Source: Acidobacteriaceae bacterium
GTDB taxonomy: Bacteria; Acidobacteriota; Terriglobia; Terriglobales; Acidobacteriaceae
DNA: 6,051 nt
Direction: 5' to 3'
NCBI GenBank assembly: GCA_003135495.1
Contig: PLBX01000515.1
Location: 15,134 to 21,184 of the forward strand
Positions 1 through 6,051 of this stretch are shown in pieces. The notes beneath the pieces were generated by a model, which was given only the letters and a program-made list of their open reading frames with translations, was not told the origin of the DNA and searched no databases. The translations under genes and the position numbers were made by a program. Within the stretch, counting starts at the first letter, position 1. Every line of letters starts with the position of its first letter.

Positions 1-903
1 GTGTCTGTCGGTGACTGTCGAATCATTGTCGTCCGCACCAGCGAGGATGGGTCCAACTGGTCTGGTTTCGAGCCCGTTATAACGCCGGATTGGATGGATC
101 CACAGGACACGCAGTTCATGGAACTGGATACTGTGCCCGAATCTGGCGGCTACATCGGAATTTTGGCCGTCTATCACCTGCTGACTCAGACAATCGATAT
201 TCAGTTCGCTGCTTCTCGCGACGGCAAACGCTGGTGGCGCCCCGATCGCCGGCCGTGCGTTTCTCTGAGTAGTCTTGGAGAGTACGGAGGAGGCATGATC
301 TGGCCACTGCAGTCACCCCTTCATCACAATGGCAGGTTTTATTTTTACTACTCCGGTTGCGACGGGTTGCACGCTGACTACATGACCACGGAGGTGGTTC
401 AAGGACTCCGGAGAGGGAAAACTTTAAGCTGGCCTAATTACCCTACCGGCTTGCGGCTGGAGCAAGACGCTTACTCACCGCTGGCGTCCATGACCTGGTT
501 TCACAGTGCTGGATGTCGAGCTTCATGGAAAGCGGGCAGGTTGTGGGCCGCTGTCACAGCCAGTGGCGGACCCATGGAAGGCATCCTTGGGACCAAGACG
601 CTCTCCGTGGGTGGGAAGCACCTGCGTGTGAACGCCGTGACCATTCGAGACGGCTCGCTGCAGGTGGAACTGTTGAAAGGAAAGTCGATCCCGGGTCGTG
701 AGGGACCACTCGCAGAAGGTGTCGTGCAAGATGAAAAGCCCATTCCTGGATTCAGCCGCGCTGATTGCAAGGTTTTCAAAGGGGACAACGAATCTGCATT
801 GATTCAGTGGAAGGGTGGCGACCGGTGCCCGGCGGGGCAGGTTCGGGCACGCTTCTATCTGAACCAGACCCGCCTGTACTCGTTCGATTGGACGGAGAAG
901 TAG
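1..903 (+). CDS. Beta-propeller glycoside-hydrolase-like protein, C-terminal part (5' end outside window)
   Basis: This is the last 300 codons of a gene that begins left of the window. The GTG at base 1 is not a credible start, because the first residues align with residue 250 of the 532-residue paralogue downstream, so about 249 residues should lie outside. By hand alignment the two share about 64% identity over 228 positions. Visible parts are the last propeller blades, with an Asp-box-like turn (FAASRDGKRWW, about residues 69-79), the stretches DTQFMEL, EYGGGMIWP and YYSGCDGLH, and a C-terminal beta-sandwich-like domain (about residues 175-298) ending in RFYLN..RLYSFDW. Relative to the paralogue it has about 17 extra residues before FSRADC. 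Two stops follow in a row (TAG TAA, 901-906). The family (GH32/GH43/sialidase-like propellers) usually acts on carbohydrates; the substrate and even catalytic activity are unknown. No secretion signal can be judged, since the N-terminus is missing. Confidence 0.85.
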   Translation: MSVGDCRIIVVRTSEDGSNWSGFEPVITPDWMDPQDTQFMELDTVPESGGYIGILAVYHLLTQTIDIQFAASRDGKRWWRPDRRPCVSLSSLGEYGGGMIWPLQSPLHHNGRFYFYYSGCDGLHADYMTTEVVQGLRRGKTLSWPNYPTGLRLEQDAYSPLASMTWFHSAGCRASWKAGRLWAAVTASGGPMEGILGTKTLSVGGKHLRVNAVTIRDGSLQVELLKGKSIPGREGPLAEGVVQDEKPIPGFSRADCKVFKGDNESALIQWKGGDRCPAGQVRARFYLNQTRLYSFDWTEK

Positions 904-953
904 TAACTAGACAAGGTTCATTTTCTATTTACTAACTCGAACGAGGCTCATAA

Positions 954-2552
954 GTGATGGCAAACAAATCTGCGATCGAGAACGCAACAAACGCCCCTTC
1001 TTTGCCGGCCTACCAGGCAAATAAAGATTCTCAGTTCTCGTTTCTAACTGGCCCCGATTTTCCGGAAAAGCACAATGTGGCGTGGAGAATCGAAATTGCG
1101 CGGGAAGACGCGGCAAATCCGCTGCTTGAGCCCAAGTATCCGTGGGACAGCGGTTCGATTGCGAGTTACGGAACGGTGCTGCTCGATCCGACGGACGGTC
1201 TCTGGAAGATGTGGTATATCTGCCGGATCCCTCGCCCCACACCTTCATCCGGTCCGGCCACAGGGTGGAGTTTGGCCTACGCGGAATCCGAGGACGGCGT
1301 CCATTGGAATCGGCCGGAGCTGGACATTTCGCTGTTTCAAGGACAAAAGACGAACATCTTGTTCGACCTCGAGTCGGGTGGATTATCGCAGCAGGCTTCG
1401 GTGATGATTCACCCCGATGCGCCCGCCGACTGGCGATATGAAATGTTTATTTTTCGCTGGACAACCTACGAGGGCGCTTCTCACGTCGTGCGCGGATTTC
1501 CCTTGGCCCCGGGCGAATCCAAGCACACGGATGGGATTTATCGTTACCGGTCGGCGGACGGAAAGCACTGGCAGGCGTGGGAAAAAATCGAAATGGACAC
1601 GCGGGACAGTATATGGGTCTCACAGTTATCCGACGGGACTTATCTAGCTCTTTCCAAAATAGTGATAGCAGCGTTACCTGGGGGCCTGGTTCCGTACGAC
1701 TGTGCCGTAGGAGAGTGCCGTATTATGGTGCGGCGCACGAGCGCGACGGGAACCGAATGGTCGCCCTACGAGTTAGCCATCCTGCCTGACTGGCAAGATT
1801 CCCCTGATACACAGTTCATGGAACTGCTTGTGCTTCCCGAGCGCGACGGCTACGTGGGATTGTTGACCGTCTATCACGCTTTCAACCAATCCATTGACAT
1901 TCAATTTGCAGCGTCGCGCGATGGCAAAACTTGGTGGCGTCCGGATCGACGGGCATGCGTGCCTTTGCGGCCTCTCGGCGACTACGGAGGGGGAATGATT
2001 TGGCCAATGCAGCCGGCGATTCACCATGATGGAAGAGTGTATCTGTATTACTCGGCACAAGAGGGGCTGCACAACGACTATCTGAATACAGAAGTGGTGG
2101 AAAGATCGCGCCAAGGGGGACTTCCCAAGTGGCCTCACTATTGGACTGGTGTTCGGATGGGGCAGGAGGCGTATACGCCCATTGCCGGACTTCTCTGGTC
2201 CCACGGAGCCATGTGCCGCGCGTCGTGGGATGAGGGCAGGCTGTGGGCCGCCGTCACCGCCAGTGGCGGCCCGCTGGAGGGAATGCTAGGAACCAAGACG
2301 CTCTCCGTCGGCGGGAAACGCCTGCATGTCAATGCCGTGACTGTGCGGGATGGGATGCTTGAAGCCGAACTGCTGAAAGACGATCAAGCGCTTCCAGAGT
2401 TTACGAGGGCAGATTGTATACCGTTTCGTGGCGATGAAAAATCGGCCGTAATCCGGTGGAAGGGCGGAGACCGTTGTCCAACCGAGAACGTTCGAATGCG
2501 CTTTTACCTGAACCAGGCACGGCTGTACTCATTTGATTGGAGCGCGGAATAG
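954..2552 (+). CDS. Beta-propeller glycoside-hydrolase-like protein (complete paralogue)
   Basis: A complete 532-residue protein. An in-frame TAA at 951-953 rules out a longer start. GTG 954 lies 7 bases after GAGG (943-946); ATG 957 is nearly as good. Residues about 30-420 look like a five-bladed propeller, with a repeated strand-turn motif of the form S-x-D-G-x-x-W: ESEDGVHW (111-118), RSADGKHW (199-206), ASRDGKTW (320-327), and a degenerate TSATGTEW (262-269). Residues about 424-530 form a beta-sandwich-like tail (TKTLSVGGKRLHVNAV, then WKGGDRCP and RFYLNQARLYSFDW) of a type seen at the end of many uncharacterised GH32/GH43-like proteins. Conserved acidic candidates shared with the upstream copy are D285 of DTQFMEL and D343 of DYGGG. 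The N-terminus is polar and has no signal peptide, so the protein is probably cytoplasmic unless exported by another route. It sits 50 bases after its paralogue, and the transporter gene follows within 35 bases or so, which suggests one operon. Specific activity is not assigned. Confidence 0.88.
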   Translation: MMANKSAIENATNAPSLPAYQANKDSQFSFLTGPDFPEKHNVAWRIEIAREDAANPLLEPKYPWDSGSIASYGTVLLDPTDGLWKMWYICRIPRPTPSSGPATGWSLAYAESEDGVHWNRPELDISLFQGQKTNILFDLESGGLSQQASVMIHPDAPADWRYEMFIFRWTTYEGASHVVRGFPLAPGESKHTDGIYRYRSADGKHWQAWEKIEMDTRDSIWVSQLSDGTYLALSKIVIAALPGGLVPYDCAVGECRIMVRRTSATGTEWSPYELAILPDWQDSPDTQFMELLVLPERDGYVGLLTVYHAFNQSIDIQFAASRDGKTWWRPDRRACVPLRPLGDYGGGMIWPMQPAIHHDGRVYLYYSAQEGLHNDYLNTEVVERSRQGGLPKWPHYWTGVRMGQEAYTPIAGLLWSHGAMCRASWDEGRLWAAVTASGGPLEGMLGTKTLSVGGKRLHVNAVTVRDGMLEAELLKDDQALPEFTRADCIPFRGDEKSAVIRWKGGDRCPTENVRMRFYLNQARLYSFDWSAE

Positions 2553-2587
2553 CCACGAACTTGAGAAGAGGTTGTTACGGCAGCGGA

Positions 2588-4000
2588 ATGCTCATTCCAC
2601 CCACTATACGGATGATTGATCCCCAAGACTCATCGCAACCTATTTCCCGCCTTGCAGGCGCCGACAAAGCGTCCCGCCCTACACTCGTCCGCTGGCATGT
2701 CATGGCGCTGCTTGTCCTGGTTTCCGCACTTACTTTTGTGGATCGGTTGAATCTGAGCATTGCTGGAAAGTTCATCCAGGATGAGTTTCACTTTTCGGCC
2801 CAAACCATGGGTTGGATATTGAGCGCTTTCGTCTTGGGATACGCGCTCTTCCAGGTTCCAGGTGGCTGGCTCGCGGATTGCTACGGGCCGCGCGTGGTAA
2901 TCACAGGCGCAATCCTCTGGTGGTCAATCTTTTCAGCAGCGACCGCCATCGCGCCACGCCTGCCGCTTGCCCGTTGGTTCGGATTAGCGTGGTCATTTGC
3001 AATCATCCGCTTCCTGATTGGCTTGGGTGAGGGCGTCACCTATCCCAACGCAAACAAGATTGTCTCCTCCTGGATGGGAGCAGCTCAGCGGGGTATCGGC
3101 AATAGTATGTTCCTCGCAGGTATCGGAGTGGGCGGCGGGATAACGCCGATGTTGATCGCCTGGGTAATGAACAACTGGGGATGGCGAACGTCCTTCTATG
3201 CTTGCGGATGCATCGGAATTGTGATCGCCGTGGTTTGGCATTTCTACGTCAGGGACTGGCCCTCCGAGCACCCGGGTGTCAACATGGCCGAGTTGGCGCA
3301 AATTCATGCCAATGATGAGAGGAGTGCGGCCCCGGTCTTCGGCACGCCCCCCACTCTTGCTCGCGGGGGTCGGGTATTTTTGACTGCTTCGGTGTGGGGT
3401 CTGGTTTTGAGTTATTTTTTCCTCGGATACGCTTCCTACCTGTACTACACATGGTTCTACCTCTATTTGATGCAGGTCCGACACCTCACCGTAATTCAAG
3501 GCGGGGTGTGGGGATCAACCCCATTTCTTGCCATGGCGCTACTGACGCCTGTGGGAGGACTGGCTTCGGACGCGGCCGTCCAGCGCCTGGGCCGGCGGCG
3601 AGGCCGGCAGAGCGTCGTCTGGTTCGGTTTGACGTTCTCGTCCGCGCTGCTTTGGTTGGGAAGTCATACTGCCGACAACACGCTCGCAATTCTCGCCCTA
3701 GCAGTCGCCGCGGGATTCATCGGCTTCGCCTCAACCGGCTGGTGGGCGGTATGCAATGACCTTACGCCAAATTTTTCCGGATCTCTTTCCGGTCTCATGA
3801 ACATGGGAGGAAATCTTGGCGGATGGATCTCGCCCGTTCTTACCGCCTACATCGCAACCCACTTTGGATGGACGCGAGCTCTTGATTTTGCGGGTGTGCT
3901 CACTCTGGCAGCGGGAGGATTGTGGTTTCTTGTAAATGCCGATCAAAAGTTGGAAGAAAGCAATCCCTTAGTAATGCCACACCAAGGACCTTCTTTTTAA
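2588..4000 (+). CDS. MFS transporter, anion:cation symporter (hexuronate/aldonate-type)
   Basis: An inner-membrane secondary transporter of about 470 residues, the usual length for 12-helix MFS proteins. The first helix is around residues 37-55 (HVMALLVLVSALTFVDRLNL). Motif A follows the second helix at residues 92-102 (GGWLADCYGPR), with Cys98 where Arg or Lys is common. The run GLGEGVTYPNANKIVSSW (145-162) and the WGWR..F (197-203) followed by RDWPSEHPGVN are typical of the ACS branch (ExuT, GudP, DgoT relatives), as are the late GLMNMGGNLGGWISP (402-416) and the GW after it. Known members import hexuronates, glucarate, galactonate or other organic anions with protons; the exact substrate here is inferred only as an acidic sugar derivative. 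ATG 2588 is chosen, although ATG 2612 is also possible and neither has a strong ribosome site (GAAGAGG at 2565-2571 is too far). A TTG at 2537 would only re-read the end of the upstream gene. Likely co-transcribed with the propeller genes. Confidence 0.9.
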   Translation: MLIPPTIRMIDPQDSSQPISRLAGADKASRPTLVRWHVMALLVLVSALTFVDRLNLSIAGKFIQDEFHFSAQTMGWILSAFVLGYALFQVPGGWLADCYGPRVVITGAILWWSIFSAATAIAPRLPLARWFGLAWSFAIIRFLIGLGEGVTYPNANKIVSSWMGAAQRGIGNSMFLAGIGVGGGITPMLIAWVMNNWGWRTSFYACGCIGIVIAVVWHFYVRDWPSEHPGVNMAELAQIHANDERSAAPVFGTPPTLARGGRVFLTASVWGLVLSYFFLGYASYLYYTWFYLYLMQVRHLTVIQGGVWGSTPFLAMALLTPVGGLASDAAVQRLGRRRGRQSVVWFGLTFSSALLWLGSHTADNTLAILALAVAAGFIGFASTGWWAVCNDLTPNFSGSLSGLMNMGGNLGGWISPVLTAYIATHFGWTRALDFAGVLTLAAGGLWFLVNADQKLEESNPLVMPHQGPSF

Positions 4001-4021
4001 TTGTGGGCGTTTGACACTAAG

Positions 4022-4081
4022 AAGCACCGTACATCACATCGACGAAGAAAGAGTCCAGGTTAACTTGCAAAGGAGAAAGAG
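4022..4081 (+). repeat. Leader direct repeat, copy 1 (before aldo/keto reductase)
   Basis: Bases 4022-4060 match 5183-5221 at 30 of 39 positions without gaps, including the shared core CATCGAC. After a gap of about 6 bases, 4071-4081 match 5225-5235 at 10 of 11 (ending GAGAAAGAG). The copy fills most of the 81-base gap between the transporter and the reductase and carries the reductase's ribosome site. Counted by hand. Confidence 0.65.
4069..4075 (+). promoter_or_regulatory. Strong ribosome binding site of the aldo/keto reductase gene
   Basis: AAAGGAG lies 6 bases before ATG 4082. It fixes the start of the reductase and is the best Shine-Dalgarno sequence in the window. Confidence 0.8.
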
Positions 4082-5167
4082 ATGCCCCTCAACGATTTCG
4101 TCACGCTCGGCCATTCTGGGCTCCGTGTGAGTCCTTTCTGCCTTGGCGGTATGACTTTTGGCGAAGAGTGGGGAATTGGCTCAAGCGTAGAGACCTCACA
4201 ACAAATCATCGATCGGTTTCTCGATCGCGACGGCAACTTCATCGACACCTCTAACGTGTACACGCGCGGTCACTCGGAGAAAATCATCGGCGATCATATT
4301 GGCCGTCACCCGGCACGCCGTGACCGCGTCGTCATCGCCACGAAGTTCTTTGCCAACCTGTACCAGGGTGATCCCAACGACGGCGGCGCCAGTCGCAAGG
4401 CCATCACTGCTGCTTGCGAGCACTCGCTCCGGCGTCTCCAGACTGACTACATTGATCTGTACTGGCTGCATTGCTGGGACAGGTTTACGCCCGTCGAGGA
4501 GACGATGCGCACGCTCGACGATCTCGTCACCGCAGGCAAGGTGCGCTACCTTGGTTTCTCCGACACGCCTGCATGGAAGGTCGCCGAGGCGCACGTGACT
4601 GCCTGCCTTCGCGGCTGGACGCGGCTCATCGCGCTGCAGATTGAGTACTCGCTGCTGGAGCGCACCGTCGAGGGAGAGTTGATCCCGATGGCGCGCGAAC
4701 TCGGATTGGGCGTCACGCCGTTTGCCCCACTGAAAGCTGGCCTGTTGAGCGGCAAGTACACGCGCGCGAACGCTGCGCAGGCACAACCTCGTCGCGGCGC
4801 ATCGCTGGCGAAAGCACTCAATGAGCAGGCTTTGTGCGTGATTGACGTCCTCATTGATGTAGCAGGCCAACTCGGCGCGACGGTGCCCCAGATCGCGCAT
4901 GCATGGCTGCGCTCGCGACCTGGCGTCAGTTCGGTGATCATGGGGGCGACCACGGTGCCACAGCTCGACGAAAACCTAAAGGCACTCGATGTGCAACTTT
5001 CCTCCGAACACCTCGCAGCGCTCGACAAGGTGTCGCGGCCTACACTCAACTGGCCGGCCGATGCTCTCGCCAACATCGGGATGTTTGGCTACGGCGGGAC
5101 GAGGATCAACAGCGAGACCTTCCCCGTGAATCCGAGGGCGCCGCAGAACGATGACGAGCGCTACTAG
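4082..5167 (+). CDS. Aldo/keto reductase family oxidoreductase
   Basis: A complete 361-residue TIM-barrel oxidoreductase that interconverts carbonyls and alcohols with NADP(H) in the cytoplasm. The catalytic tetrad of the family is intact: Asp55 and Tyr60 in FIDTSNVYTRGHSE, Lys88 in VVIATKFF, and His130 in DYIDLYWLHCWD. The N-terminal LGHSGLRVSPFCLGGMTFG and the cofactor-binding end (SSVIMGATTVPQLDENLKAL, 283-302) are also typical. The length and motifs fit the aryl-alcohol-dehydrogenase-like bacterial branch rather than the shorter xylose/aldose reductases; the substrate cannot be told from sequence. It is set off from its neighbours by the repeated leader on both sides and by more frequent G or C at third codon positions (68 of the first 100 codons, against 61 of 100 in the propeller gene at 954; hand counts), so separate acquisition is possible. 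In context it may process the imported sugar derivative, which is inference. Confidence 0.93.
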   Translation: MPLNDFVTLGHSGLRVSPFCLGGMTFGEEWGIGSSVETSQQIIDRFLDRDGNFIDTSNVYTRGHSEKIIGDHIGRHPARRDRVVIATKFFANLYQGDPNDGGASRKAITAACEHSLRRLQTDYIDLYWLHCWDRFTPVEETMRTLDDLVTAGKVRYLGFSDTPAWKVAEAHVTACLRGWTRLIALQIEYSLLERTVEGELIPMARELGLGVTPFAPLKAGLLSGKYTRANAAQAQPRRGASLAKALNEQALCVIDVLIDVAGQLGATVPQIAHAWLRSRPGVSSVIMGATTVPQLDENLKALDVQLSSEHLAALDKVSRPTLNWPADALANIGMFGYGGTRINSETFPVNPRAPQNDDERY

Positions 5168-5182
5168 TTCAGACGGAAACAA

Positions 5183-5235
5183 AAGCACTGGACATCGCAT
5201 CGACAAAAAGGGAGCCCAGTTGAGAAGAGAAAGAG
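5183..5235 (+). repeat. Leader direct repeat, copy 2 (after aldo/keto reductase)
   Basis: The partner of the repeat at 4022-4081, beginning 16 bases after the reductase stop codon. It lacks about 6 bases relative to copy 1, and the position that matches the reductase ATG reads GGG here, so the following gene must start elsewhere. Changes inside this copy create AAGGGAG (5208-5214) and a TTG codon (5220). Confidence 0.65.
5208..5214 (+). promoter_or_regulatory. Probable ribosome binding site deciding a TTG start
   Basis: AAGGGAG stands 5 bases before TTG 5220. This start gives a basic N-terminus followed by a hydrophobic core, a proper signal peptide, whereas ATG 5151 would add 23 residues that overlap the reductase gene and spoil that arrangement. 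ATG 5265 has GAGG only 3 bases away. Confidence 0.5.
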
Positions 5236-6051
5236 GGAGCAACATTAGTTGCTGCTTGAGGCTCATGCTGACCGGGTTGATGGCAGCCAGCCTTCTGGGA
5301 ATGGCGGCGCCGGCGCAGTCAGGTACCGCAGCCGGACCGCAGTCAGACAGAATGCCGCTGCTCATGCCGGACGATTTCAGCGAGTTGCATCTGGTTGCGT
5401 GGCGAGTCGAGCCAGGGACACTGGATCCATCAAATCCGCTCTTAGAGGGAGAAATGCCGTGGGATTCCGGAGGCGTAGGCATCCATGGTTCAGTTTTCCA
5501 TGATGCCATCAGCGGGAAGTGGAGAGCCTACCTTGTCTGCACTACTCCCGAAGAGCCCTCCGACGATTGGCCTGAGCCGTGGTCCTCCGAGCAGGGACGC
5601 AAACGCCGTCTCTGACTCTATGAGAGCGTCGATGGGATTCGCTGGACCAGACCGGAGCTTTCCCAAGTTTCATTCGGAGATCACAAGACAACCAACATCT
5701 TGTTTCGCCTGGACCAAGGCACATCTGCCTACTCTTCCATTCTGACGGATCCATCTGATCACGCGGCACCCTACAAGATGTATCTCCTCCGGGAGGGTTC
5801 CTTGGAAGGGAACCCTCCTGCCGGAGTGGGTGGCTACTATTTCTATCAATCCCGCGACGGCTACAAATGGGAACTTGCCGGTGGTCCAGTCAAAGATCCC
5901 ATGAACGGTGATCTCGCTTTCTTCTATCACCTGAAACCTGACGAATATGTGGCCTACTACAGACTCGCGGGCCAGCCGCAGCCCAGCGATCATCTGCCTC
6001 CCTACGAGAATAGTGCTCGCCGGTCGATTTACCGGGCGACCAGCAGTGACG
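5220..6051 (+). pseudogene. Secreted beta-propeller glycoside-hydrolase-like protein, interrupted by in-frame TGA (3' end outside window)
   Basis: A third, more distant member of the propeller family. From TTG 5220 the product starts MRRERGSN, with a hydrophobic stretch at residues 15-30 and an Ala-Pro-Ala site near residue 32, so the protein would be exported. Residues 46-131 align with residues 34-107 of the gene at 954 (WRVEPGTLDPSNPLLE, then PWDSGG, then GKWRAYLVCTTP). Codon 132 is TGA (5613-5615). In the same frame the homology resumes at once with LYESVDGIRWTRPEL and continues to the window end: KTTNILF, YYFYQSRDGYKWE, and PYENSARRSIYRATSSD, which matches PYDCAVGECRIMVRRTSATG of the paralogue. 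No frameshift is needed and no other stop occurs in 145 following codons. The TGA replaces a position that is Ala in the paralogue; one base change from CGA or TGG would produce it. Without readthrough only a 131-residue fragment is made. A sequencing error is the main alternative. Confidence 0.75.

Noticed and set aside
1..3. GTG at base 1 as the true start of the first gene
   Set aside because: The encoded residues begin in the middle of a propeller blade relative to the complete paralogue, and nothing upstream is visible to supply a ribosome site.
2537..2587. Earlier TTG start for the transporter, overlapping the upstream gene
   Set aside because: There is no suitable ribosome site, and the added residues re-read the conserved C-terminus of the propeller gene in another frame. 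ATG 2588 or 2612 suits the normal MFS N-terminus.
3975..4010. Terminator after the transporter gene (GCCACA with TGTGGGC around a T-run)
   Set aside because: The T-run lies inside the loop rather than after the stem, and the stem is short with a loop of about 20 bases, so it does not look like an intrinsic terminator.
4011..4040. TTGACA at 4011-4016 as a -35 promoter element for the reductase gene
   Set aside because: The hexamer is perfect, but no acceptable -10 box lies 16-18 bases downstream; the nearest resemblance (TACATC at 4030) is only 13 bases away. It is also not shared by leader copy 2.
4196..4900. 234-codon open frame on the minus strand opposite the aldo/keto reductase
   Set aside because: It mirrors a GC-rich coding strand, has no recognisable domain, and overlaps a gene with an intact catalytic tetrad. 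The minus-strand frames at 2993-3499, 4546-5076 and 4976-5509 were rejected for the same reason.
5613..5660. TGA at 5613 as a selenocysteine codon
   Set aside because: Downstream sequence offers only a 4-base-pair stem (AGCG with CGCT) with a long loop, the paralogue has Ala rather than Cys at this site, and a propeller strand is an unlikely place for selenocysteine.
5485..5745. Frameshifted 86-codon frame across the TGA as evidence of a frameshift in the third propeller gene
   Set aside because: Homology to the paralogue continues in the original frame on both sides of the TGA; the shifted frame has no similarity to the family.

Overview
The window holds five protein-coding loci, all on the + strand and closely packed: (1) the 3' part of a beta-propeller, glycoside-hydrolase-like gene (1-903, cut by the left edge); (2) a complete paralogue of it (954-2552); (3) a major facilitator transporter of the anion:cation symporter type (about 2588-4000); (4) an aldo/keto reductase (4082-5167); and (5) a third, more distant member of the propeller family that starts with a signal peptide, carries an in-frame TGA at 5613-5615 and runs off the right edge (5220-6051). 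No RNA genes, CRISPR array, transposase or convincing terminator was seen. No stretch longer than about 81 bases lacks a gene.

The host cannot be fixed from the sequence. The base composition looks moderately GC-rich. Tandem secreted and non-secreted propeller proteins next to a sugar-acid-type transporter and an oxidoreductase resemble accessory polysaccharide or glycoside loci of environmental heterotrophs such as Acidobacteriota, Verrucomicrobiota or Planctomycetota. This is inference from gene style, not proof.

A reasonable working model is a small catabolic locus. The propeller proteins would bind or cleave a carbohydrate-like substrate, the transporter would import an acidic product such as a uronate or aldonate, and the NADP(H)-dependent aldo/keto reductase would reduce or oxidise an intermediate. 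Only the family assignments are supported directly; the substrate is unknown.

The two most notable points are at the right end. First, the reductase gene is bracketed by two diverged copies of one leader sequence (4022-4081 and 5183-5235), which suggests that it, or the leader, arrived by duplication or insertion. Second, the third propeller gene is interrupted by a single in-frame TGA with clear homology to its neighbour on both sides, so it is a recent pseudogene, a site of recoding, or a sequencing error. I did not find evidence of a wholly new kind of system.
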